DNA of 64,000 bases from Capitulum mitella (GCA_030062745.1 CP099841.1:2790001-2854000); one strand, 5' to 3'; positions 1-12,200 are shown, counted from the first letter of the stretch. Program-made: numbers and translations. Notes: generated from the letters alone by a model not told the origin.

Positions 1-1559
1 CGTTGGTTGTAATGCTGAGGCTATCATGTTTCTTACGCAATCTGCGAGGGTTAAACAGGGACATCGCAGTTTAAAGGCAACATCTTATCAACCATGGGGT
101 TTGGAGAGGAAGGACAGGGCACACGATTCTCGAATTTTTCGTTGATCTTAACCTGGCACTGTCTGGCGTACTTTTGTACCGTGACCGCCTGGGGATGTTA
201 TAAAGGGCAACCCCTGTTATCTCAGGGTTTAATCTTCGTATCTGGACCGTTCTACCACCAATCGATAGCCCTGAGTCTTGCGATTCAGAAAATACTGCGT
301 TAGCCCTGGTCACGTGACTGATGACGCCACAGATCACGTAAGAACGCATAAAACTGCGTTGGGAAAACTGACAACGTTTCGTACATCATATCGCTGGCAA
401 TACTGATCTTCGAGGCTTCAACTGGACAACAAACGAAAGGCTACGATCGTCTGCATCAGAGACATGCCAAAATGCTAAAAAATTCGGTTTAAGGTCAACC
501 TAGGTCTGGTGAAATATTGGTATTAATTTACATTTTAAAGATCGATACTTACTCGCAGCCGTTTTGATCGGCGTGATAAAAAGGGCGGAAATGAAACCTG
601 CTGATAATCAGATTTGCATTTCCTGCTTTTTATCCTGTCAAGATCAGGCTAGATCAGGTCAGATAAGGTTGCATTGCTGTTCCTGACAAGGAGCGATAAT
701 TACTCGCTGGGATTCTTAACTGCGTCAAGTACAGAAATAAAATGGCATCTCGTGATAATGAAATCCGTTAAATATGCTCTGTCTGCTCGTTATCGGGTCA
801 ATGTCAAGCCAGGTCGGGACAGATGGTCATTTTCATTGTTTTGCTGACTAGGAACAATACTTGCTCTTTGCTGCTACTGAACGATCTTCTACAGAGAATG
901 CTGTATATCATCTTGTTTCGACATTTGCTTATGACGAGGCCCGACATGAGCTCTTGTATTCGGTAAACCTTGTTGAGAGGCGCATATAGATTTGCTTGTC
1001 CAGCTTGAACGATGGGGAAGGTAAGCGGCGAACACTTCTCTCTCCCAAAATGCAAATCAGTCCAACAATCATTATGCATGTGACTTACCATGACCTCTAA
1101 TGTTGACGTATCACAATTTGATGTGCTTTTGGGGACCATGTCCTATGTAAATCCAAATAATCCATGCATTATATTCGAGAATATTATAAAAAAAAACAAG
1201 GCATATTTGCGCTACCGCCCGAAGAGGTGAAAACATGCATACAGGGGATCACTTATGACGTCATAGCTCCATGATCTGACCTAGCATGGAAGTGATTTTA
1301 GTGCCAAAGATGTAAAACTGGTTGATGAACAGAACAGGTACTGGAAAGTTTGGTTGGGCTGGCTTCATTGGTTCAGAAATTATTTACAAAAAAACCGAGA
1401 AGGTTGCTGTATTTGACGCCCTCAGATTTGACAAAGCGGTGCCAGATTAAATGACTCCTAAACCCGTTGCTAAGCTCGCTGTTCGAAAATGCATGCGATT
1501 AAACCTCAGTGCCCTGAACCATGAACCGCTGAAGGAGTACTCGCTGCTTGCGAAGCCCC
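1..1559. other. gene-less AT-rich DNA
   Basis: No reading frame here has recognisable domains or codon bias. The open frames are short and overlap on both strands. I see no transposon ends, tRNA or other RNA gene. Confidence 0.6.
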
Positions 1560-1811
1560 TGCGACAGAGCATGACAGCGCTGCCATTCAAAAGATGCCCC
1601 ACTGACATCAAGAAACCGCCTCTGTGATGGAGTACAGGCGCCCTGTCGTTCACGATGCGCCCCTTGACAACAGGCAAACGCCCATGTGACAGAGTATGGG
1701 TAACCCGTTGTTTAAAAGGCGCTGCTGTGGTGCCAAGAAGGTTTCCCTGTGATGGAGCATGGGCGTCCTGTTATTTAAAAACCCTCCTGAAGGACCATGG
1801 CATGTTGTTGT
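1560..1811. repeat. degenerate 62-63 bp minisatellite
   Basis: Related units start at 1560, 1623, 1685 and 1748, each opening with TGYGAYRGAG and continuing with a GGCGCCCTGT-like segment. The spacing of 63, 62 and 63 bp is regular although the units have diverged. Weaker related pieces (GCGCACATGTGACATCGTGC and neighbours) recur at about 1970-2060. Confidence 0.6.
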
Positions 1812-2595
1812 TCCAAATAACGCCCTAGTAAGGTAGATGAGGCACCAGCTTTTTCCTATTAGGCTCCCTTTTGTTAAGATGAGTGCCTTATAACGCGATA
1901 GCACAGAGTCAGACCGGTGCTTGATTTCGTTTTTCACGGACGAATTTTCTGCGTGGGTGCAAAGGCGCCCTGTCATTAAAGAGCGCACATGTGACATCGT
2001 GCGTTCTTGTTGATGGGACGTGGCGGTCTTTCTGTTAAAGGGCGACCTTGTATTGACATCAAAAAGCGGCCGTGATTTAGCACACATATAATATAATATG
2101 CCAGTATATAACATGGGCGTCCCGCTTTCAAACGTGCACGAGTCAAAACACCCTCATGAGGCGATTTTATGTTGCCGTTCCGCATGATTTAAGCGTTATT
2201 TTACATCCTCCGGTGCAAATTCGGTGCCACCACAGTATCTCTTTGGCGGCCATAAAAAAATCGCTCCCATCCCGCCCTTAGTTAAACCCTGAATCCGTCC
2301 CAGACTATAACAGATAAGCTCAAAACCGCAAGATAGTAGGTAACACAGGGTGGGTAACACGTTAAATGAGGTATCAAATCTACTTGCTGCCTATGCGTTT
2401 TGCGTAGAAAGCCTATGGCTGGAAATCCGAGGATAGGGTTTTTAAACCCCCAACTATTCGGAGATTTTAACATTATATTCATCGTAGTGACTAAAAACAA
2501 ACTGTCTAAAACGATAGGCAGACCCATAATAATTTTTTGAAGCCTCCAGCCATACGCTAGCCACACACGTTGAATTATCTTAAGTTTCCTCATAA
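1812..2595. other. gene-less DNA left of the transposon
   Basis: Apart from faint copies of the preceding minisatellite there is nothing recognisable. An open frame on the minus strand (2282-2671) runs into the inverted end of the neighbouring transposon and resembles no protein I know. Confidence 0.5.
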
Positions 2596-2598
2596 TTA

Positions 2599-2714
2599 CA
2601 CTGGTCAACAACAAATTTTTTGTCCGAGTTTTTTCAGCTGATTTAGGACGAATCTGATGCGCTGAATCCAAAAATCAGATTGGTTTTGCTCAATCAGGTC
2701 AAGTTTTTGAGCTA
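2599..2714 (+). repeat. left terminal inverted repeat of the CACTGG element
   Basis: It pairs with 5193-5318 in reverse complement, with small indels. The outermost CACTGG-CAACAA-TTTTTT core and the inner TCAGGTCA-GTTTTTG-GCTA block are the best conserved parts. Confidence 0.7.
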
Positions 2715-3278
2715 TGGCCACATGTCGTTTTTTTACGTTTTTGTTCACGTGTACGCTTGTATGGAGCATTTTAGAAGAAGTTGGTGGGGGTAAAATGCCA
2801 TGTCGAATATTTTTTTGATTGGAAATGATTATTTTAATGACAAGAAGTATTCAGGTCCGATAGTTCTGGGTGATTATGTCGAAAAGGGATCAGTTTGAAG
2901 TCATAAAACCTCGAAATCTTCCAAAAATTCGTGCGGCAAAGCATAAAGTCGGTGGATCAAAACTAAGTTAATGGGACAGCCGCCCCACGAAGTGTATAGG
3001 AAATTCCACCCGCGCATGTACGGGTGTTTTCGCTTCATGTGTGTTGCGGAATATTTGCGTTGTCGTGCTGGTGGCGGCAAATACGGAACGCGGTGGACTG
3101 CGGTGGTTGTGTACAGTGGAAGTGGCAACTAAACGTGAAGCCGCTGGTTGTAATTTTGTGATAATGTGATACAAAAAAGTTGTATTTCTTGAAATAACGA
3201 ACTCTGGAGAATGTACAATACCTACATGTGCCAACTTATGACTAATTTGTCCATATTTTTGTTTTGCATGTGAATAAG

Positions 3279-4957
3279 ATGGCTTCGCCCAGAAGATCGT
3301 GCAGAAATAAGCCCGACGTGTTCTGCTACATATGTGGAGAATACACCCTTGCTCCTAATAGGAAGCCAGTCACAAGTTTCATAATGCGTGCTTACCATGC
3401 TTATTTTGGTATTAAACTTGGTGACCAGGATAAAGCTTGGGCGCCACACATGGTGTGCAAGGCATGCACCGAGACTCTACGTGGGTGGACCAATGGCAAG
3501 AGGAGTCTGAACTTTGGAATTCCCATGGTTTGGAGGGAGCCGACAAACCATGTCACTGACTGCTACTTCTGCGCTGTTGATGTGACTGGGATCAACAGAA
3601 AGAACCGGGGCAGCCTCAACTATCCTGATCTTCAATCAGCACGTCGTCCTGTAGCTCATTGTGATGAAATTCCAGTGCCTATCTTCGGAGAACTTCCTGA
3701 CATTAGTGACGAAGATGCCTCCAGTGTTGAAGGACATGAAGAAGAAGAAGAAGAAGAATTGGTTCTTGAAGATGATGCTCCACATCCGTTTTCCCAAAAG
3801 GAGTTGAATGATCTAGTTCGCGACCTCAGCATGTCAAAGGACTCTGCCGAACTGTTGGCATCCAGATTGAAGGAAAAAACCTCCTCTCTGACAGTGCTCG
3901 CATCAGCTTCTTCCGCAACAGACATCAAGAGTACCTCCGTTTTTTCTCTGAAGAGAAGGACTTGGTGTACTGTGCAGATATTGCGCAGCTTCTGCTCAAG
4001 CTTGGAGTGCCACAGTACGAACCCAAAGATTGGAGACTGTTCATTGACAGCAGCAAGCGATCACTGAAATGTGTTCTGCTACACAACGGCAACCAATTTG
4101 CCTCTATACCCCTGGCTCACTCGACTACACTGAAGGAGAAGTATGAAGCGGTGAAGTATGTGCTGGAGAAAATTGGTTATGATCAGCATAAGTGGTTTAT
4201 TTGTGTTGACCTGAAGATGGTGAACTTTTTGTTGGGACAACAGTCTGGCTTCACCAAGTACCCATGTTTTCTGTGCATGTGGGATAGTAGGGACCGTGCT
4301 CTGCATTACACGAAGAAGGACTGGCCTGTGCGGGAGGAATTGGTGCTTTGCAAAGAAAGGAACGTCATCAACGACCCTCTGGTGGACAGAGACAGAATAC
4401 TTTTCCCACCGCTGCACATCAAGCTCGGCTTAATCAAGCAGTTCACCAAGGCTCTGGACAAGGATGGTGACTGCTTCACTTACTTGTGCCAGGCTTTTCC
4501 AGGATTGACCATGGAAAAGTTGAAAGCTGGCATATTTGACGGTCCTCAGATCCGTCAGCTCATCAGAGATCCAGAGTTTGAAAACTCAGTGAACGAAGTG
4601 GAACTCGAAGCGTGGAAGGCATTTGTTCTGGCAGTGAAGAACTTTCTTGGCAACAACAAGGCCAGAAACTACGCAGAACTTGCCAACAACATGCTGACTG
4701 CTTTCGGAAACCTGGGCTGCAACATGAACGTCAAGATGCACTACCTATTTTCACATATGGACCGGTTTCCTGAGAACCTGGGTTCGATGAGTGACGAGCA
4801 GGGAGAGAGATTCCATCAGGACCTGAAAGAGATGGAGACCAGGTATCAGGGTCGCTGAGACGCAGTCATGATGGCTGACTACTGTTGGACTCTAAAGAGA
4901 GACCTCCCTGCCGCTGAGCATTCCAGGAGTTCAAAGAAACGGAAGTTCAAGCCCTGA
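3279..4957 (+). pseudogene. broken transposon-borne gene of a repetitive arthropod family (CxxC-rich, function unknown)
   Basis: Two adjoining frames together give a protein of about 560 residues. The N-terminal third has three CxxC pairs (CYIC, CKAC, CYFC), suggesting metal binding, then GIPMVWREP. A Glu-run linker follows, and then a well-kept C-terminal domain with FIDSSKRSLKCVLLHNGN, ICVDLKMVNFLLGQQ, CFLCMWDSR, PPLHIKLGL, GIFDGPQIR and SDEQGERFHQD. I recognise this as a family with many copies in arthropod genomes, usually annotated as uncharacterised. A role as a transposase, with acidic residues such as the Asp of ICVDLK in catalysis, is inference. The copy is dead as read: one A appears lost in the A-run 3874-3879, shifting the frame, and a TGA at 4856-4858 sits where the family has Trp. 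Readable coding sequence continues in frame to a TGA at 4955-4957. The start chosen is the first true ATG; upstream codons in the frame are not ATG. Confidence 0.8.
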
Positions 4958-5192
4958 AGTTTGAAAATCTGGTGAAGCAACATGCAATTTTCGTGTACTT
5001 ACCTTTATCAATGTCCTCCATTCAGTTTACAGTAATCGCTGTTTCTATCAGGTAATCAATATATGTTGTTGGAAAAACATATTTTCTCATAAAAACATAT
5101 TTAGGATGATATGTTGTTAAAAAAAATCAGCTAATAATCCCACAAAAATGTAATCGATTTTGTCACAAGATCTGATTTTTTTCAAATTAACT

Positions 5193-5318
5193 TAGCACAA
5201 AAACCTGACCTGATGGAGAGAAACGGATGCCATTTCCTGATTCAGCAGTGCAAAAATACCCTAAATCAGTTGTAGAAATCTAGACAACATTCAAAAAGTA
5301 AAAAATTGTTGCCCAGTG
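5193..5318 (-). repeat. right terminal inverted repeat of the CACTGG element
   Basis: Reverse-complement partner of 2599-2714. It ends in CCAGTG directly before the TTA target duplication. Confidence 0.7.
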
Positions 5319-5321
5319 TTA

Positions 5322-6330
5322 TCGGAGATCAGTATCTCCGGCTGGACCCAAAAACCATCGACAAACCAGTCGTTCCTTCATTATCAGCACTTGAATGTTT
5401 TAAAATTATTTCTCGTCCTCTGCTGTACTTCAGCGCCTGCCTTATCGGCGCCGGTTCCGAGTATTTACCCTCTTAAGGTACCGTTATAATACCTGCCTGC
5501 TCGGATCACGTGAGCATGTTGTGCTGCCCATTTGCCGATGGGCCGTCCGAGCATGAACAAGCACAACAAGAGCTGGCCGCTGGGACGCGGCGCCGCATCG
5601 TGAGCCCTTCGCGCGGTCATCACGCCCTCCAGAGCCCATAAACATTCCTCCGGCTCCTTACCATCGGCGCAACAAGCCGACGGCCGGTCCGACACGGCTC
5701 ACGCGAACCGACGCGACGCCATTGGCCGCCCGGGCGTGACCGCGGAGCGAGCCGGCCTCGGCGCGAGGCGAGGCGAGGCGCCGGCGCCGCCTCGCCGGTG
5801 ACGCCACGCCGACGGCCCTGGGGCGGCTCGACCCGCCGACCGTCGGCGCGGCCGTGATCCGAGGGCCGATCAGACCGGGGCATATTAGGCCTTCGGTTCG
5901 TGGCCCATAACTTGTGTCCAAATACGCCATGCGGAAATTATAACACGCCCCTCGGGCCACTCAAGCCCGAATCACGACCCGACTAATTTATGTGATCTAC
6001 AGCGGACCCCGCCTCTTCATTGTTGCAAACGCTCATTTCTACCACTAATTACCTTTAAAACAAAGGAAATGACTACAAAATGGGCCGTCAAATATCTCGT
6101 AAAGCCGGCCCCATTGGCCGGTGTCGGCGCGGCGGCGGGGCCGGCCGCCCCTGCACAGGCGCACTATTTATGTGTACGCCGCGCCGACCGTAATGGCTAG
6201 CCGGCGCTGCAGCCGCGATGGATGGACGCCCCGGCTCCGGCGCTCGCCAGAGGCCGGCCACGGCCGGACCGGCCGACCGGCGGACCGGCCGGCGCCGCGC
6301 GACTCGGCGTCAACGATCGACTCACGCCCG
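5322..6330. other. flank and GC island
   Basis: The part to about 5,680 is ordinary DNA. From about 5,690 to 5,870, and again near 6,100-6,330, it is extremely G+C rich (GCCGGCC-type strings) with interspersed AT-rich motifs such as CTATTTATG at about 6,167 and CCATTGGCC at about 6,110. No gene is seen; open frames occur on all strands, as expected from the composition. Confidence 0.5.
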
Positions 6331-6560
6331 CCGGTGGCCACCGGCCACCTGCTACCGGCCATCGGCCACCGGCCACCGATCTCTGATCACCGACCGCAGC
6401 GGCCACCGGCCACCGGCCATCGACAGAGGGCCACCGGCCATCGACAGAGGAGCCACCGGCCATCGGCCTCCTGCCACTGGCCACCGATCGCCAATCAGAG
6501 TAGCCACCGACCAGAGCAACCACCAGCCACCGGCCACCGACCACTGACCATCGGCTTCCA
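6330..6560. repeat. CCACCGGCCA-rich degenerate tandem repeat
   Basis: A short core (CCACCGG / CCATCGGCC) repeats many times. The clearest duplicate is CCACCGGCCATCGACAGAGG, at about 6,400-6,460. It makes repetitive low-complexity frames on both strands, so none of these frames should be read as genes. Confidence 0.65.
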
Positions 6561-8158
6561 GTCACGTTCCTCCGACCAGAGGAACCACCGACCAGGGGGA
6601 GCCTGGAGGTGTCGACCAGCAGCGGGAAACAAGCAGGGTGGCTGAACGAAGAGTCGGGGTCTGCAGCCGGGACCAGCGGAGGCAATGGCGGCGTCCAGCA
6701 GCAGCGGGCACAGGAAATGAGAGTCTGGATAGAGTTGACGAGCCGCGCCAGGACCAGCCGGGCGGCAGGGAGGTACAGCGTAAAGGGATGCACTCTGTTC
6801 AGGGAGATCGCAGCCATCAGAGGTGAAGGGAAGCAATGCAGCTCCCGCTCACCCGCAGGGTACGGGCCGTGCTGAAGCGGTCTGTGGCTCAGCGGCGGAG
6901 GTCGTGGAGATGGAGGCGGTGTCCGCGATGTGTTCCTCTCGCTTCTCAACCGCGCCGGTCCCCTGATGCAGAGAGGCTTTCTCTGTTTCCTCATGTCGCG
7001 GTGCTTGGCAGCAGACGGCCAGGCGTGCCGTGCCACTACAACACACCCCCGGGGACTGCAACGGATGACACCCCAAAGTGAAGGGAACAGCTGCTTGTGC
7101 CGAGCAGTGGGGACTATGCGCAGAGGCTACCGGAGAACGAGCAGCCGTCGGGTGGAGATTCGTGGCAGGCCAGAACAGCATGGGGCTTAGTTGTCGGAGA
7201 CGTGAAGGGAATGCAGTCCTGCTGGCGGCGATACTTTCCAAGATTCTGAGGCGGGTCAGGCTTCGAGTTGAACTCAACGAGATGAAGAAGATGGCTTTGT
7301 GCATTCTGGTTATTGGGCTGGCACCTAGTGACTTTGGCTTCGCACATTTATTTGTCACTGGGAATGAAGCATTTGCGTGATGTAAGCCTAACCAAATGAA
7401 ATTAAATTCGTTTGAAGTTTTCGGTGAATTTGTGGCTCTGTGGCAGGGAACAATCCCTTCCGCTTCCAATAGATTTGCTTCTCAGCTGCAGCGTATTTTT
7501 CACCACGTGAAGTCAATACCCCAGGTACGCCGCCTGGCCACGGAAAAAATTTTTTCGTTCTCACACTAGTCTCTCCGTATCAGCATTTTTTTTTTGATAA
7601 TCTATTCTCGCGTCATCCTCGCCTGCTCGCTTGGCGTAGCCACAGCCTATCAATTTCCTTCACCACTTCCATCCATTTTGCGACCAGCTTTCTGCTCGGC
7701 GAAAGCCGCCATCCTTGTCTCCTAAGGACTAGAGGGCAGGTGCCGTTGATTAACACTGCTGCGAATTGCTCCATGCGCTGAGCCAAACGCTAAACTCTGT
7801 CAGGTTATGGCAGTTCTCGGCAGACCGGGACTGTAAAAAGACCTGTACCTGAAAGTGTTGGCTCAAAAACCCAGTAGGCGCCGAGCGCGCTCTAAAAATG
7901 GCTGAGGACTGCGGCAGGACAACGACCTTGTCAGTGGCTTCTCTGATGCGCGCAGCTCATACACATCACGTATCATGACGGGACATTGTGGATGCTGCGG
8001 GTGCAGCGGCGGCGGTCAGGCCAGGCGCCGGCGGATCGCGGGACGGTCTTTTTACCGGGCCGGCGCAGGAGCCGAATCGCTCATGTCAGGCCGCTCCGTC
8101 AGAAAAAGCCAGTCGCGGCCGCGATGACGAATGGGCGCAGTGAGGACGGCGTGAGGGT
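6561..8158. other. gene-less DNA
   Basis: No domain, signal peptide or RNA gene is recognised. Several overlapping frames near 6,600-7,470 are open on both strands but have no family resemblance. Confidence 0.45.
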
Positions 8159-8270
8159 TAGCGGGTCTGCCGGACAGATACGGCGGGTCTGCAGGGCAGA
8201 GGGATGGGTCTGCCGGGCGGAGTGGCGGGTCTGACGGGCAGAGAAGCGGGTCCGCGAGGAAAATGTTGAG
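8159..8270. repeat. 21-22 bp minisatellite
   Basis: The motif GCGGGTCTGCCGGACAGA recurs with GGGTCY at 8163, 8185, 8206, 8227 and 8248, i.e. steps of 22, 21, 21 and 21 bp. There are five degenerate units. Confidence 0.75.
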
Positions 8271-9274
8271 TTTGACGGCCAGACGTCGGGGCGCCTGTGG
8301 GGCAGATTGGCGGGTCACCACATGTGGAAAGGACACAATGTCCATTGCTCCAATCCATGAGTTGCCCCAACGCGTAAGCCCGCAACTTCTGAGCAAGAGG
8401 TTGCGTGCCGGAGTATGAAAGCCATAAACGTAACGTTGTCAATGATGACGCAGGACAGACGAATTGGCCTCAAAACTCTGCGCTACCAGTTATGTTTTGC
8501 AATATTAGGCAAAGCTCGACGACTTGTTTTCCGGTTAAGAGTAAATCAGAGGGTCATGTTATAAGGAAAAGTCATAAAAGCTCAACGGGTGATAGTGCTA
8601 GTTTCCAAAAAAAAAACATACTTCAAAAAGTTACATAAAACTAAGGTACTGATAACGAAACCCGTCTTTTCTCGGGATACGGAGTACTTTTAGTTTTCAA
8701 AGACACATTTAACAGACTTAATGTTGTTTTTCAGCATTCCTTTAACTGTTTCCCAACTTCAGCTGGTCTGTAGTGCTCAATTCAAGTGCCAACCCAATTT
8801 TGTTGAAAAAGGTCGTATATCCCCTTTAAGTGCAATTGCCGAAAGGCCGCAGGCTATAATTTCCAGCAGTTCCGAAAGAATACTGGGGTACTGTTATCAG
8901 TTCTCAGAGGTTTACAGTATTGATGAGGAAAAACTGAATAACATTGCTGACCAGTCCCATATTGAGAGGACGGGGGAGATAGTTCATGGTTGGGAGGCCA
9001 GCCCACCGTGAGGTGAAAAAATGGCACATTTTTTGTTTGTTTCTTTTGACCTTGCCTGTAATTGGCTTTGATCATTAGCCATGTATTTTGAAAAACCATA
9101 CGCAAGAAATGAAGGCTTTCCATTGCAAGGTTTTAGGGCTCCTTATCAGTATTATTGCCATTATATTTGTTTGTAGTAACCAGAGTTTCCTACTGATGAT
9201 AACACTTTGTGTTTAGCATAAAAAATGGAGGGCCAGCATGAATAGTAACGGACAATCTAGGAAAGATAAGAGAT
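8271..9274. other. gene-less DNA
   Basis: AT-leaning sequence with an A10 run at about 8,609. Nothing recognisable. Confidence 0.5.
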
Positions 9275-9512
9275 GAGAGCAGGAGGGAGAAGACAGACAG
9301 ACAGGCAGACAGGCAGAGAGACAGAGAGAGAGAGAGAAGGAAGAAAGGAAGGAAGGAAAGGAAGAAAGAAAGAAAAAAGAAAAAAAGAAGGAGAGAAAAA
9401 AAACAGAAAGAAACACAGAGAAAAAGGGAGAGAAAGATAGGGGGAAGAGAAGAAGAGAAAGACGGAGGGGAGAGAGAAAGAGGGTGAGAAATGGAGAAAA
9501 AGGGGATGAGAG
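9275..9512 (+). repeat. polypurine tract (GA/GGAA/GACA microsatellites)
   Basis: About 235 bases are almost pure purine on the plus strand: GACA and GGCA repeats at 9293-9320, a GA run, then AAGG/GAAA repeats and mixed GGGA. Such tracts can form triplexes. On the minus strand they give spurious Ser/Phe/Leu-rich frames. Confidence 0.85.
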
Positions 9513-10110
9513 TAAATTCTCCGCACCACAGGTGCTCTCACTTGGCTGAATAATGAGTATGTAATGACTTCTGACAAGTGAGCTAAAAATGTGTGTTTTA
9601 GTGTAAGATTAACATGCAATCGCTTGACCATAACAGCTTGTTATGTCCGTTCTCTTTTGCAGAAATGTGAAAAGCCTCTTATGCCTGATTATGATAATCT
9701 CTAAAGCCGAAGTGACGACTTCGTCGCGTGATGCAATTTCGTAAGACGTGTGTATTAATTACTGTGGCCCCAAAAAATCTTGCTTGCGATAGAACTAACG
9801 TGTACAGCTTGTTCACAATGTTTGGAATGAAACCCAGTTCCTGCACGCTGCAAGCCGAGATTTCTATAATAAAATCTGGCGGCAGACTGGATTCCGTCGG
9901 TGTGGCCCATTTGGTCAGTTGGCGAACAAAAATACCATATTCTTGGGTCGAAAAAAATACGTTCCAAACCAGTTGTAGTTGCTCCACGTGTGCGTCTGCA
10001 TGATAGAAAACGCTCATATAATTATTTTATATATCTGTAATGTAGCACAAGAGATGATAATAAGATGCAGATCAAATATAAAGCGCATGGATTAGAATCA
10101 AAGTTGAAAC
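9513..10110. other. gene-less DNA with an unassigned 112-codon minus-strand frame
   Basis: A minus-strand frame with an ATG (9679-10017) is the longest ATG-started frame here, but it is overlapped by an equally open plus-strand frame (9728-10003). I recognise no domain in either. Confidence 0.4.
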
Positions 10111-10201
10111 GTCCTGATAGTTACATGCTACATTATGTAATTATATTATATTATAAAATTACATGTTACATGACAGCTGCATTTTCTGGTAGTCCTGATA
10201 G
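10111..10201. repeat. short AT-rich hairpin sequence between 10-bp direct repeats
   Basis: GTCCTGATAG occurs at 10111-10120 and again at 10192-10201. The 71 bp between them begin with an imperfect inverted repeat (ACATGCTACATTATGTAATT at 10123-10142 against AATTACATGTTACATG at 10157-10172). The arrangement resembles a very small transposon footprint or MITE remnant; that reading is inference. Confidence 0.45.
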
Positions 10202-12200
10202 CTATCCACATACATGTAGATAAAGAGTTTCAATAAAACGCAGAAATCAGTGCCGTAACCGCATTAATATCGTGGGAAACAGAAAGTGCAACTTGCGTTG
10301 GCACTATGCTGCTGGCGTTCAGAAGCGAATGTGCCTCTGTTTTAAGGTGCATGGCAAGAAACACCTTTAGAAAGATATGCTTCGTCCTTGGGGGAATTAT
10401 CGCGAATGACATCATTGACTGATTAAACGGCAATGCATCAAACAATGACGATACATTCATGTTGTGTACTAGTTCTGTACTACAGCCTCCGACATTAGTT
10501 TTCTAGCGATGTCGGTGCGTCAGGAGCAACTTAGGAACAGCTGCTCGGGACGGAGTTCGGTCCTTTGCCAGCGTGGTACGGAAGCTCTCAACCAACTGCC
10601 CCACGCACGGTTATGCGCCATCACTTTTCGTCCTGCTTGCCGCTTGCGGAATCGACAGCTGTATCCGGGGCCGAGCTGTCGGATCGCCGCAGAGCCGGCA
10701 GCTGGCAGCTGGCACGCGTAAAAAGGGGCGCGCGGCTGCCTCCCAGCCGGCCGGGAGACCGTGCCTAATTAGGCTACCATCGACAAAAGCGCCGGGACGA
10801 AACAATAATCGACCCGGGCCCAACACCGTTAGCCATTCAAACACAGCTCGACTCCTCTGATGTATGGGATGTAAATGGGCTGCGGAGGAGAAAACAACAA
10901 TTAATTGTACTATTTTCGGTGCTGTTGTCAGGTTTTATGCGGCACTTGGCCTCATAATTTTCCCCTGGACGGGTCAACTGTGTCCGGCTATTTCATGACT
11001 CTAGGCCTGGACACCACCGATCGACCGACAGGGGTATTCAGTATTCCTTGAACGGACACTACGTTAGTACAGACAGTCGGAATTCATTACTTTCCAGTTG
11101 TGCTAGAAATCAAACAGGACATTTCGCTTCAGGCTTGGCCAAATGCCAATGCCTAATGATATGAAACAGAACAAAATGCGGCGTTAGTTCCAGTTCTGCA
11201 AGGCAAACCATCGAGGTTTTCAAGATAGCTAGGATATTCTGTTTATTGGTGACGCGAGACGCCTAAAAAAACTTTGGAGCGCAGAACCGTCACACTGCGA
11301 CAGTCATCACGGCACTGGGTCAGAGTGCCGTTTCCTGCGTTCCACTTCGGAAGGCGATGTCTCGGACTATTTGGGCGCGGACAGAAACGCATTAATAAAA
11401 GTGCGCACCTAATAAAGGAGATTCCGCCGTTCTATTGCTTCCGATTGTTCACTCGAACCGGGGAGAAAGCGGACGCATCGTCTCGAGAACAGAGAGAAAG
11501 TGCCAGCATGCGCAAGCGTCTTATGCAAATGGGAGCTCTGGCTGACAGCGAAGAAGAGGCCTGTAACACCGATTTTCAGCAGCCATCCTATGGTGGATTG
11601 GAGAAGTTTAACGGTTTTATGGAGATGGAAGAGTGTGTTACTACAGAGGTTTGATTCCGAAACAGCCGGGAAGCGAGCTTCTTCAGTCTAGTGTGAAGCA
11701 CTTTACATATTTCACAACGCGCAGAAGGCGGTCAGGTGTCCTTATTACAGAACGTGTGGGTTTCAGCTAGATGTATCTTTTGTTGTGTGTCTGCCCGATG
11801 GTCGCGCTCTCGTTATTATGGGTACGAAGTAGCGCACGTTTCGCCGTCTACCTTTATGTGATACCGTGTTCTTGACTGTTTCCATTAAGATGCTAAAGTG
11901 GTTCGGAAAAATGGTGTTGTTTCCGTGAATCGGTATCAAATGAAAACGTTCGTTCCTTGATACCTTTCTTAAGACGTGTGTCATACAAGATGACTACTCT
12001 TGAGCGCTTGGATTCATGAGTGATATGTTCCACCCGCTAGATAGCTGGAAACGTCTAATTTTCTTGTCAGAGCGTTTTGGTGTACTCATTCTCTTGCTTG
12101 TGCTGTTCTCCCAAATTTATATTCTCACCGCATAAATGCTTTCTGTAACGTCAGAAACATAAAACTCGATTCCACACCAGTGCTTTGAAACTACTTCAGA
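10202..12200. other. gene-less DNA
   Basis: No gene or RNA recognised. A frame at 11274-11654 has no ATG at its start and no family resemblance. Confidence 0.45.

Larger units (their letters stand above)
2599..5318. mobile_element. DNA transposon with CACTGG inverted ends and TTA target duplication
   Basis: The left end reads CACTGGTCAACAACAAATTT. The reverse complement of the right end reads CACTGGGCAACAATTTTTTA. The two ends can be aligned inward for about 115-125 bp through shared blocks such as CTGATTTAGG, GCTGAATC and TCAGGTCA. Both outer borders carry TTA (2596-2598 and 5319-5321), consistent with a 3-bp target duplication. The CACTG terminus and 3-bp duplication are known traits of the CMC/EnSpm (CACTA) superfamily, so I infer a relative of it. 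The single internal gene (3279-4957) is broken, so this copy is probably not autonomous. The alignment was made by eye, and the internal gene is not one I can tie to a named CACTA transposase. Confidence 0.72.

Noticed and set aside
2282-2671. 129-codon minus-strand frame
   Set aside because: Its start lies in the inverted end of the CACTGG transposon and the rest resembles no protein.
9679-10017. 112-codon minus-strand frame with ATG
   Set aside because: A plus-strand frame of similar length overlaps it and neither shows domains; it is noted only as unassigned.
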